5,773 bases of DNA from an uncultured Treponema sp. (GCA_947176045.1 CAMWPF010000108.1:1-5773); one strand, 5' to 3'. Counted from the stretch's first letter, positions 1 to 5,636 are shown. Made by a program: numbers and translations. Notes: a model not told the origin generated them from the letters alone.

Positions 1-586
1 GGACAACATCGTGTTCATGGGCATGGGCGAGCCGCTGCTGAACCTTCCTGCGGTGCGGAAGGCCGTTTCCATACTCACCGATGCGCGCGGCCGCGCCCTT
101 TCCGCGCGCCGGATCACCGTTTCAACATCCGGAATTGTCCGCGGAATATACGACCTTGCGGAACACGGGCCGCACGTCCGCCTCGCCGTCTCGCTTACGT
201 CGGCAGACGAGGCGCTCCGTTCGGAGCTTATGCCGGTGAGCCGTGACAATCCGCTTCCCGAACTCCGCAAGGCGGTCGCGCGGTATGCGGAACAGACCGG
301 ACGGCGCGTGACGCTGGAAGCGGCCCTGCTCGGCGGACGGAACACCGGAGAGGACGCCGCCGAAAAAATGGCGGAATTCGCCTGCGGCTTGGACGTGCAT
401 ATCAACGTGATCCAGTTGAATCCGGTTGACGGACTGACGTTTTCAGAGCCGTCGCCCGCAGAAATCCGGAGCTTCATGCGCGCCTTGGAGCGCCGCGGCT
501 TGAACGTCTCTTTACGGACGAGGCGCGGGCGGAAAATCGGCGGCGCCTGCGGGCAGCTTGGAAAAACGCTTGTCCCGGCGAAATAA
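1..586 (+). CDS. RlmN/Cfr-family radical SAM rRNA methyltransferase, 3' part (5' end outside window)
   Basis: This is the C-terminal 194 residues of an RlmN-like protein, read from base 2. RlmN methylates C2 of A2503 in 23S rRNA (and some tRNAs) using a radical SAM cluster and a methyl-carrying cysteine. Visible family landmarks are MGMGEPLLN (fragment residues 6-14, SAM contact G-E), the ARRITVST segment (35-42), the INVIQLNPV segment with Asn140, and GACGQL with Cys183, which corresponds to the methyl-accepting C-terminal cysteine. The CxxxCxxC cluster motif lies upstream, outside the window. Several conserved positions differ. The SLH trio that contacts SAM reads SLT (64-66), and the usual RGxDIxAACGQL reads RGRKIGGACGQL. 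The protein ends 11 residues after Cys183, a short tail. It could therefore be a divergent RlmN or a paralogue with another RNA target. The family call is firm; the exact target is not. A promoter begins six bases after the stop codon, so the next gene need not depend on it. Confidence 0.9.
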   Translation, partial: DNIVFMGMGEPLLNLPAVRKAVSILTDARGRALSARRITVSTSGIVRGIYDLAEHGPHVRLAVSLTSADEALRSELMPVSRDNPLPELRKAVARYAEQTGRRVTLEAALLGGRNTGEDAAEKMAEFACGLDVHINVIQLNPVDGLTFSEPSPAEIRSFMRALERRGLNVSLRTRRGRKIGGACGQLGKTLVPAK

Positions 587-591
587 TTTGC

Positions 592-620
592 TTGAATATC
601 CACATTTTATGGCTTATAAT
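592..620 (+). promoter_or_regulatory. Sigma70-type promoter of the HMA-like/dehydrogenase pair
   Basis: TTGAAT (592-597) and a perfect TATAAT (615-620) are separated by 17 bp. The predicted start is near 627, which gives a leader of about 25 nt before the ATG at 652. The site begins six bases after the upstream stop codon. It also argues against a TTG start at 592 for the next gene, because that codon lies within the -35 element. Confidence 0.7.
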
Positions 621-651
621 AAATTCAAATTGCAACGACACGGAGCCATGT

Positions 652-858
652 ATGCAGAAGAAGATATATGTAGTTGGCATGTTTGACAGTGATGCAGCGG
701 GAAAAGTGGATGCGGCCGTAAAAGGCGTCGCCGGCGTGACCAACGTTGTCGCCAATCCAGATAAATCGCAAGTCCTTGTCGACTTTGACGATGGCGTCGC
801 TGGAATTGAGGACGCCATCAACAGTGCAATTTCCAGTACAGGTGTAGAAGTCCTCTGA
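652..858 (+). CDS. Small HMA-like (ferredoxin-like fold) protein lacking the CxxC metal site
   Basis: This is a 68-residue protein. The start is ATG at 652, preceded by GGAG (642-645) with a 6-nt spacer. A longer reading from TTG at 592 would run through the promoter and is unlikely. The layout matches heavy-metal-associated domains: a first beta strand IYVVGM (5-10), a helix, a V-x-GV-x-x-V segment (23-31), a VLVDFDDG strand, then IEDAINSAISSTGVEVL. In copper chaperones GMxCxxC follows the first strand. Here the two cysteine positions are Asp12 and Ala15, and the protein has no cysteine at all. Classical thiolate metal binding is therefore excluded, and a role as a structural or regulatory partner is more likely. 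Its TGA overlaps by one base with the ATG of the following dehydrogenase gene, which implies translational coupling and perhaps joint function. The gene is probably real. The fold assignment is good, and the function is unknown. Confidence 0.8.
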   Translation: MQKKIYVVGMFDSDAAGKVDAAVKGVAGVTNVVANPDKSQVLVDFDDGVAGIEDAINSAISSTGVEVL

Positions 859-1802
859 TGCAGCTGGTTGTTCTGGACGGAAGCGCGCTCAATCCCGGAG
901 ATCTGAGTTGGAATGCCTTCGAGGACTATGCGAATGTGCGCGTGTTTCCGCGGACCGAACCAAGCCAGACGGCCGACCATATCGGAGCGGCGGATGCGAT
1001 CCTGCTGAACAAGGTCAGCATCACGCAGGAAGTCGTTTCCCGCTGTCCGAACTTGAAATACATCGGCGTCCTTGCAACCGGCTACAATGTCGTCGACCGT
1101 GCCGCGGCGAAGGCCGCCGGAATCTGCGTGACCAACATTCCTGCGTACAGCACGATGGCTGTGGCGCAACATGTCTTTTCGCTCATCACCTATTTCACCA
1201 ACCATGTCGCCCTGCACAATGATTCCGTCCGAAGCGGCGGCTGGATCCGCAGCGAGAATTTCTGCTATTGGAACGCGCCGCTCATGGAGCTGTGCGGGAA
1301 GACGCTGGGCATTTTCGGCTATGGACATATCGGCAGGCAGGTCGCCGCAATCGGCAGGGCGTTCGGCATGAATGTGGTCGTCTGCCCGCACAAGCCCGAC
1401 AGCAGCGTGGAAGGCTGCGTGGAGCGTGACGAGCTGTTCGCCCGTTCTGATTTTCTGACGCTGCACGCGCCGCTCACTGATGAAACAAAGGGAATCATCA
1501 ACGCCCGGACGATTTCCCTCATGAAGCCCGGCGCGTACATCATCAATACGGCGCGCGGCGCGCTTGCCGACGAAGCGGACGTACGGGCCGCGCTGGAAGG
1601 CGGCGCGCTTGCCGGATATGCAGCCGACGTGCTGTGCGAGGAGCCGATGCTGCCGGACTGCCCTCTTCTGGGCGCGCCGAACTGCGTCATCACGCCGCAC
1701 ATCGCATGGGCGCCGCTGGAAACCCGGAAGCGGCTTTTGGACATCGCGCTCGCCAATTTCGAATGCTGGCTGCGCGGCGCTCCGCAGAACACCGTCTGTT
1801 GA
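858..1802 (+). CDS. D-isomer-specific 2-hydroxyacid dehydrogenase (glycerate dehydrogenase/hydroxypyruvate reductase type)
   Basis: This is a 314-residue cytosolic NAD(P)-dependent enzyme that interconverts a 2-keto acid and a D-2-hydroxy acid. The substrate-binding domain is made from the two ends, and the Rossmann domain spans about residues 98-285. Visible are ATGYNVVD (73-80), the IPAYSTMAVAQHVFSLI segment, GYGHIG (154-159, nucleotide loop) and NTARGALADE with catalytic Arg233. Glu262 is in CEEP and His281 in PHIAW, so the Arg-Glu-His triad is complete. The nearest named type is glycerate dehydrogenase (hydroxypyruvate to D-glycerate), judging from the IPAYST...AQHVFSLI region. Other D-hydroxy acids are possible. 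After the second Rossmann strand (VVVCPHKP, 173-180) there is no acidic residue in the usual place, so NAD versus NADP preference is open. Its ATG overlaps the stop codon of the HMA-like gene. Its own stop codon lies inside the -35 box of the leuC promoter. Confidence 0.92.
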   Translation: MQLVVLDGSALNPGDLSWNAFEDYANVRVFPRTEPSQTADHIGAADAILLNKVSITQEVVSRCPNLKYIGVLATGYNVVDRAAAKAAGICVTNIPAYSTMAVAQHVFSLITYFTNHVALHNDSVRSGGWIRSENFCYWNAPLMELCGKTLGIFGYGHIGRQVAAIGRAFGMNVVVCPHKPDSSVEGCVERDELFARSDFLTLHAPLTDETKGIINARTISLMKPGAYIINTARGALADEADVRAALEGGALAGYAADVLCEEPMLPDCPLLGAPNCVITPHIAWAPLETRKRLLDIALANFECWLRGAPQNTVC

Positions 1803-1827
1803 CAGCGGCTGTAGCTTTAATTATAAT
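1799..1827 (+). promoter_or_regulatory. Perfect consensus sigma70 promoter of leuC-leuD
   Basis: TTGACA (1799-1804), a 17-bp spacer and TATAAT (1822-1827) match the housekeeping consensus at all twelve positions. The predicted start is near 1834, which leaves a leader of about 32 nt. The TGA stop of the upstream dehydrogenase gene (1800-1802) lies inside the -35 box. Confidence 0.85.
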
Positions 1828-1852
1828 GCAGAAAATCAATTTTATTAAAAAC

Positions 1853-1858
1853 AGGAGG
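1853..1858 (+). promoter_or_regulatory. Shine-Dalgarno AGGAGG that decides the leuC start
   Basis: AGGAGG lies 7 nt before ATG 1866 but only 1 nt before the in-frame ATG at 1860. The later ATG is therefore the likely start, giving an N-terminus MGKTITQKI as is usual for the family. Confidence 0.85.
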
Positions 1859-1865
1859 CATGATT

Positions 1866-3149
1866 ATGGGAAAGACAATTACACAGAAGATTTTTGAGGA
1901 GCATCTCGTCGACACCCCGTATCCGAACGCGTACGTCTTGCGGCTCGACCGCGTTTTCTGCCATGAGATCACGACGCCGATTGCCATCAATGATCTGGCG
2001 GAGCGCGGAAAGGATGCCGTCTTTGACAATACAAAAATAAAGGCGGTCATCGACCACGTGACGCCGGCAAAGGACAGCAAGACTGCCGAGCAGGGAAAGA
2101 TCCTGCGCGAATGGGCGAAGCGCCATCAAATCAAGGACTTCTTCGACATAGGCGCGAACGGCGTCTGCCATGCGGTTTTCCCGGAAAAAGGCTTCGTCCG
2201 CCCCGGCTATACGGTCATCATGGGCGACTCCCATACCTGCACCCACGGCGCGTTCGGCGCGTTCGCCGCCGGCGTGGGGACGACGGATCTGGAAGTCGGA
2301 ATCCTCAAGGGCGTCTGCTCGTTCCGCGAGCCGAAGTCCATCAAGTTCGTCTTGAACGGAACGCTCCGCCCGGGCGTGTATGCGAAGGATGTGATCCTCT
2401 ATCTCATCAGCAAGATCGGCGTGAACGGCGCGACGAACTGCGTCATGGAATTCACCGGGCCTGTCATCGACAGTTTCGGCATGGAGGAGCGAATGACGCT
2501 CTGCAACATGGCTGTCGAGGCGGGCGGAACTTCCGGAATGTGCCGGCCCGACGAAAAGACGGTTGATTATCTGTGGCCGTTCATCAAGGACGAATTTCAA
2601 AGCAAGGAGGCCGCGCTTGCAGAATACAGCCGGTGGGCTTCCGACGCCGACGCTGTGTACGAAAAGACGTATACGTACGACCTTTCGGCATTGGAGCCGG
2701 TCTGCACGTTCGGCTTCAAGCCGGATCAAGTGAAGAAGGTTTCCGATATGGCGGGAACGAAGGTGGACCAGGTGTACATCGGCAGCTGCACGAACGGACG
2801 GATCAGCGACTTGCGGATTGCCGCGGAAGTCCTCAAAGGAAGGCGCCTTGCGGAAGGCGTCCGCGGCATTGTAAGCCCGGCGACGCCGGCCGTCTACCGG
2901 CAGGCGCTCCATGAAGGCATCATCGACACCTTCATGGAAGCCGGCTTCTGCGTGACAAATCCGACGTGCGGCGCCTGCCTCGGCATGAGCAACGGCGTGC
3001 TCGCCTCCGGAGAAGTCTGCGCTTCGACGACGAACCGGAATTTCAACGGGCGCATGGGCAAGGGAGGGACGGTCCACCTGATGAGCCCTGCGACGGCTGC
3101 GGCGACGGCGGTGGCGGGAACCATCACCAATTCCCCGCTCTTCCAGTGA
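1866..3149 (+). CDS. leuC: 3-isopropylmalate dehydratase-type large subunit (LeuC/HacA/DmdA family)
   Basis: This 427-residue large subunit of a two-subunit aconitase-superfamily hydro-lyase carries the catalytic [4Fe-4S] cluster. It isomerises or dehydrates a hydroxy acid; the family default is 2- to 3-isopropylmalate in leucine synthesis. Cluster ligands are Cys308 in GSCTNGR, and Cys368 and Cys371 in NPTCGACLG. The GDSHTCTHGAFG signature starts at residue 120. STTNRNFNGRMG near the C-terminus is also typical. The length of about 420 residues fits the shorter archaeal/anaerobe-type LeuC class rather than the roughly 466-residue enterobacterial type. The start was chosen from the Shine-Dalgarno spacing; an ATG two codons upstream is the alternative. 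The small-subunit gene lies 111 bp downstream. With no leuA or leuB in view, homoaconitate, dimethylmalate, methylmalate or citrate are possible substrates. Expression from the consensus promoter just upstream should be strong unless a repressor acts. Confidence 0.93.
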   Translation: MGKTITQKIFEEHLVDTPYPNAYVLRLDRVFCHEITTPIAINDLAERGKDAVFDNTKIKAVIDHVTPAKDSKTAEQGKILREWAKRHQIKDFFDIGANGVCHAVFPEKGFVRPGYTVIMGDSHTCTHGAFGAFAAGVGTTDLEVGILKGVCSFREPKSIKFVLNGTLRPGVYAKDVILYLISKIGVNGATNCVMEFTGPVIDSFGMEERMTLCNMAVEAGGTSGMCRPDEKTVDYLWPFIKDEFQSKEAALAEYSRWASDADAVYEKTYTYDLSALEPVCTFGFKPDQVKKVSDMAGTKVDQVYIGSCTNGRISDLRIAAEVLKGRRLAEGVRGIVSPATPAVYRQALHEGIIDTFMEAGFCVTNPTCGACLGMSNGVLASGEVCASTTNRNFNGRMGKGGTVHLMSPATAAATAVAGTITNSPLFQ

Positions 3150-3200
3150 GCGCCGCGGATTTTTTGCTATGAGCGTACGACGGCTGCCGCCAATCAGGTT

Positions 3201-3232
3201 GCGGACGTCTGCACGCGTCCGCTGTGCGGACG
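3201..3232 (+). repeat. Three alternating 7-mer arms forming two mutually exclusive hairpins upstream of leuD
   Basis: GCGGACG at 3201-3207 (arm A), CGTCCGC at 3216-3222 (arm B) and GCGGACG at 3226-3232 (arm C). Arm B can pair with A (8-nt loop) or with C (3-nt loop, extendable by one G-U and one C-G pair). There is no T-run after either hairpin, so neither is a classical intrinsic terminator. In a leuCD transcript they could set the relative output or mRNA stability of the two cistrons. This sits inside the only gap between two genes whose products should be equimolar. Confidence 0.6.
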
Positions 3233-3260
3233 TGAATATCGACTGTATAAGAGGAAATGA

Positions 3261-3794
3261 ATGAAACAGTTTGGCGGCTCTGTACTTTTTTTGGATCGAT
3301 CCGACATCAATACGGACGAAATCATTCCCGCAAAATATCTTACTGAAATTTCAAAGCAGGCGCTGAAGCCGTACCTCCTGGAAGATTTGAAATTGGAAGG
3401 GTTCAATCCGAAGACGGATGTGGCGGGAAAAAAAGTCATCATCACGCGGGAGAATTTCGGCTGCGGCTCGTCCCGGGAGCACGCTCCATGGGCGCTTGAA
3501 GTCAACGGGATTTATGTCGTTGTCGCGCCGAATTTCGCACGCATCTTCCGCCAGAATATGTTCAACTGCGGCATGATGGCGATCGAAGTCGATCGGAAGT
3601 CCGTAGAGGATATGTTCAGGACGTTCTCCGACAAGGATGCGGAATGCAAGGTCGTCATCAATGACGATGGCACCGCCAAAGTGAAGCTGATTGCCGGAAG
3701 CCTTTCCAAAAGCTACGCGTTCAAGCTCGATGACTTTGAGCGCGCGCTTGTCGAAAACGACGGATGGATTGGATTCGCGGACAACAAGTATTGA
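3261..3794 (+). CDS. leuD: 3-isopropylmalate dehydratase-type small subunit (LeuD/HacB/DmdB family)
   Basis: This 177-residue small subunit forms the swivelling domain that closes the active site of the LeuC partner and selects the substrate. Visible are INTDEIIPAKYL (16-27) and ENFGCGSSREHAP (64-76), the latter the anion-binding loop typical of the family. PNFARIFRQNMFNCG follows. The length and layout fit the shorter LeuD class that partners LeuC of about 420 residues. The loop right after the first motif, which helps choose the substrate, reads YLTE (26-29). It matches neither the YLRT that I recall for isopropylmalate isomerases nor the YLVY-type loop I recall for homoaconitases, so the substrate is uncertain. 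GAGGA (3251-3255) lies 5 nt before the ATG. No good promoter is seen in the preceding gap, so cotranscription with leuC is likely. An upstream 31-codon reading frame ends across this start (ATGA). The gene is followed by a long hairpin. Confidence 0.93.
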   Translation: MKQFGGSVLFLDRSDINTDEIIPAKYLTEISKQALKPYLLEDLKLEGFNPKTDVAGKKVIITRENFGCGSSREHAPWALEVNGIYVVVAPNFARIFRQNMFNCGMMAIEVDRKSVEDMFRTFSDKDAECKVVINDDGTAKVKLIAGSLSKSYAFKLDDFERALVENDGWIGFADNKY

Positions 3795-3801
3795 TTGACG
3801 G

Positions 3802-3845
3802 GCGGCAGCGTCCGGCGGTACGTGCCGGGCTTCGGACGCTGCCGC
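3802..3845. terminator. 13-bp perfect inverted repeat between convergent genes, possible bidirectional terminator
   Basis: Arms at 3802-3814 (GCGGCAGCGTCCG) and 3833-3845 are perfectly complementary around an 18-nt loop. It begins seven bases after the leuD stop and ends 24 bases before the last codon of the convergent hydrogenase gene. The location is typical of a terminator or a 3'-end stabiliser for both transcripts. There is no T-run on either side, so intrinsic termination is uncertain. Confidence 0.6.
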
Positions 3846-3869
3846 ACATCCGAAGCGGCGCCCGCCTTT

Positions 3870-5363
3870 TCAACCTTCTTCTTGTTTCCGCGCGGACTTC
3901 CCGGTTTCCGCGCCTTCTTTCACATATCTTTCCAAAAATACGGCTGCGGACTTTTGGCTTGTGATGACTGAAGGTCCTCCGATACAGCCTCCTTCGCACG
4001 CCATGACTTCCACCAAATTGCCGTGCGAAGGACCGGACGGAATTTTTCCGACGTTGATCTGCCCGTACATCGCAAGCTTCGCCATCCCCGCCTTGTTCAA
4101 TCCGTTGATGACGTCCGGCTTGAGGATTTCTGGATGGGAAAGGCGCGCTTTGACGGCCTCCAGAACGCCGCCTGTCCGTGCGAAATTCCGTCCGGTGGCG
4201 CTCGGCACAGCTTCTTTCTGCGCCTGCGGAAGGTCGGCGGGATTGATTTCCTTTGCGATGAACAGCGCGTTCAAATCCTCAACGGAAAGCACGTAGTCGA
4301 CGATTTCATCGTCGAAGCCCTCCCGCCGCTTGGCGAGGCAGGGGCCGATGAAGACCGTCACGCAGTCAGGATCCCGTTCGCGCGCGATTTCCGCCGTGTA
4401 GTGCATGGGGCTGCGGGTTTCCGATACGCAGGGAATCAGCTCGGGGACGTGGATGTGGACGGCGCGCACATACGCGGAGCAGCAGGAGGTCGTCATCACC
4501 TTGTCGCCGCGCGACATCCGCTCCTCGAATTCCCCCGCCTCCTTGTCGGCGCAGATGTCCGCTCCGACGGCGACCTCCAGAACGCTGTCGAATCCGGCGG
4601 CGAGCAGCGCCGCCTCGAACTGTCCCGTCGCCGCCTTGAACTGGGCGGCGATGGCGGGCGCGTACATTGCGACCACATTCCGCTTTTTTTCCATGATGCG
4701 GCGGATGACGTCGACAAGCTGGCTTTTGTCCATCATGGCGCCGAACGGGCATTCGCGCATGCAGTTCCCGCAGAAAATGCACTTTGCATAGTCAATCTGC
4801 TCGTGTCCGTCGCCGCCTTTTGAAATCGCGCCGACCGGGCAGGCTTCCTCGCAGGGAACAGGAACTTTGATGATCGCATGGTACGGGCAGTTCTGCGCGC
4901 AGATGCCGCAGTGGATGCATTTTTCTGCGTCGATATGGGCGTGCCGGTCCACGGCGATTGCCTTTTTCGGACAGTTCATCATGCAGGGGCGCGCGAAGCA
5001 GCCCTGGCAGGCGTTTGTAACGATGTAGTTCTGTTTGACGCAGGCGTTGCAGGCTTCGTGCAGGACGGTGAGCATCGGCCATGTCGGCTTCTCCCGTTCC
5101 AGCGCCTCCGCCGCATAGTCCTCGAGATCCTTGTCTTCGTCGTATGCCTCCACGGAGAATCCCAGCCGCGCGAGCGCCCGCTGCTTGATCAGCTCCCGGT
5201 CATGGTAGACGCAGCAGCGGAACGGCGGCCGGTCTTTCGGAATCAGCTCCCGCGGAATGTGGTTGACGTCCTTTCCATCAAGCGCGCCCGCAAGCTGGAG
5301 GCGCGCAATCCGCACCAGAATCTCCCGTTTTATGTTCGCCGCGTTGTTGTTGATGTTCAGCAT
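3870..5363 (-). CDS. Stand-alone [FeFe] hydrogenase-like protein, group B type, with N-terminal ferredoxin-like clusters
   Basis: This 497-residue cytosolic iron-sulfur enzyme is predicted to make or consume H2 with a ferredoxin-type partner. The N-terminal part has Cys50-Cys51 in RCCVYHDR and a Cys105/Cys108 pair. Ferredoxin motifs follow: Cys119/122/127/131 and Cys149/152/155/159. A third set is Cys195/198/201/205, preceded by Cys171 and Cys175. Three to four [4Fe-4S] clusters can be supplied. The H-cluster motifs are TSCC (292-295; Cys295 is the proton-relay position), GPCLAKRRE (340-348; Cys342) and MACEGGCIGGP (454-464; Cys456, Cys460). All four H-cluster cysteine ligands are present. 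The GPC and GGP variants fit group B rather than group A, which has MPC and GGG. TSCC is followed by SAY instead of the PxW of group A. The start is ATG with GGGAGG at 5369-5374, 5 nt upstream. No maturase genes (hydE, hydF, hydG) are in the window. A sensory or non-H2 role cannot be excluded. Confidence 0.88.
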   Translation of the reverse strand: MLNINNNAANIKREILVRIARLQLAGALDGKDVNHIPRELIPKDRPPFRCCVYHDRELIKQRALARLGFSVEAYDEDKDLEDYAAEALEREKPTWPMLTVLHEACNACVKQNYIVTNACQGCFARPCMMNCPKKAIAVDRHAHIDAEKCIHCGICAQNCPYHAIIKVPVPCEEACPVGAISKGGDGHEQIDYAKCIFCGNCMRECPFGAMMDKSQLVDVIRRIMEKKRNVVAMYAPAIAAQFKAATGQFEAALLAAGFDSVLEVAVGADICADKEAGEFEERMSRGDKVMTTSCCSAYVRAVHIHVPELIPCVSETRSPMHYTAEIARERDPDCVTVFIGPCLAKRREGFDDEIVDYVLSVEDLNALFIAKEINPADLPQAQKEAVPSATGRNFARTGGVLEAVKARLSHPEILKPDVINGLNKAGMAKLAMYGQINVGKIPSGPSHGNLVEVMACEGGCIGGPSVITSQKSAAVFLERYVKEGAETGKSARKQEEG

Positions 5364-5379
5364 GAAAACCTCCCAAATA

Positions 5380-5401
5380 TATAAAAAGCCGGATGTCCGG
5401 C
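5380..5401 (-). terminator. Small hairpin plus T-run in the hydrogenase leader (possible attenuator)
   Basis: On the minus strand, GCCGG and CCGGC (arms 5397-5401 and 5388-5392) enclose a 4-nt loop. They are followed at once by TTTTTAT (5387-5381), then by the ribosome binding site. The 5-bp GC stem is short for a terminator, but its place between promoter and ribosome binding site suggests attenuation. Confidence 0.45.
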
Positions 5402-5435
5402 GCAGCGTTCTGCATATGCCGCCATTTTATTGTGT

Positions 5436-5464
5436 ATTCTACCATATTATGAAAAGGTGTGCAA
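5436..5464 (-). promoter_or_regulatory. Sigma70-type promoter (extended -10) of the hydrogenase gene
   Basis: Read on the minus strand, TTGCAC (5464-5459), a 17-bp spacer and TAGAAT (5441-5436) are present. A TG one base before the -10 box makes an extended -10. The predicted start is near 5429, giving a leader of about 66 nt that includes the small hairpin and T-run. Confidence 0.7.
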
Positions 5465-5542
5465 ACATGCCTGTGGAGGGAAAGCAGCCGGGGGCGGAAG
5501 GCATCTGCATTCGGAGCGAAATTTTGCAACAATGATAAAGAA

Positions 5543-5557
5543 TTATGGTTAACATAA
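5543..5557. promoter_or_regulatory. Possible operator overlapping the -35 box
   Basis: TTATG (5543-5547) and CATAA (5553-5557) form an inverted repeat around GTTAA. It covers the -35 box of the rightward promoter, where a bound repressor would block transcription. The GTTAAC core loosely recalls Rex (NADH-sensing repressor) sites, but the arms do not match the Rex consensus well. Confidence 0.35.
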
Positions 5558-5577
5558 ATGGGAAAATGAGTTATACT
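5549..5577 (+). promoter_or_regulatory. Sigma70-type promoter of the lactate/malate dehydrogenase gene
   Basis: TTAACA (5549-5554), a 17-bp spacer and TATACT (5572-5577) each differ from consensus by one base. The predicted start is near 5584, giving a leader of about 86 nt. Confidence 0.7.
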
Positions 5578-5592
5578 GGAGGGAAAATACCG

Positions 5593-5636
5593 TCGGTATG
5601 CCGAAGTGGGTTGTATCCGCTGCAACCAGCTTGCAG
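5593..5636 (+). other. Two small hairpins in the dehydrogenase leader
   Basis: TCGG-TATG-CCGA (5593-5604) and CTGCAA-CCAGC-TTGCAG (5620-5636) can fold in the predicted leader. GTTG (5610-5613) could also pair with CAAC (5623-5626), competing with the second stem. No known riboswitch class is recognised and no T-run follows. Confidence 0.35.

Noticed and set aside
592..651. N-terminal extension of the HMA-like protein from a TTG codon
   Set aside because: The codons coincide with the promoter elements, and the ATG at 652 has a well-spaced GGAG and gives a normal HMA N-terminus.
474..1700. Long minus-strand open frame opposite the RlmN-like, HMA-like and dehydrogenase genes
   Set aside because: It is an antisense shadow of high-GC coding sequence, has no recognisable domain and runs across three clear plus-strand genes.
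1845..3077. 410-codon minus-strand open frame opposite leuC
   Set aside because: It lies almost wholly antisense to an unambiguous leuC. Its composition (His/Arg/Ala-rich) is that of a shadow frame, with no family motif.
3150..3168. Possible terminator after leuC (CCGCGG followed by a T-run)
   Set aside because: The palindrome cannot form a hairpin with a real loop, and leuD has no promoter of its own, so termination here is unlikely.
3857..3870. GGC...GCC followed by TTTT as a plus-strand terminator
   Set aside because: Only three base pairs are possible, which is too weak to call.
4023..4823. 266-codon plus-strand open frame opposite the hydrogenase gene
   Set aside because: It is antisense to a protein with complete H-cluster and ferredoxin motifs, and no motif or ribosome binding site supports it.
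5467..5535. 22-codon ATG frame in the divergent region with an AAGG nine bases upstream
   Set aside because: The only candidate promoter would start transcription on top of the AAGG, and the peptide shows no recognisable features.
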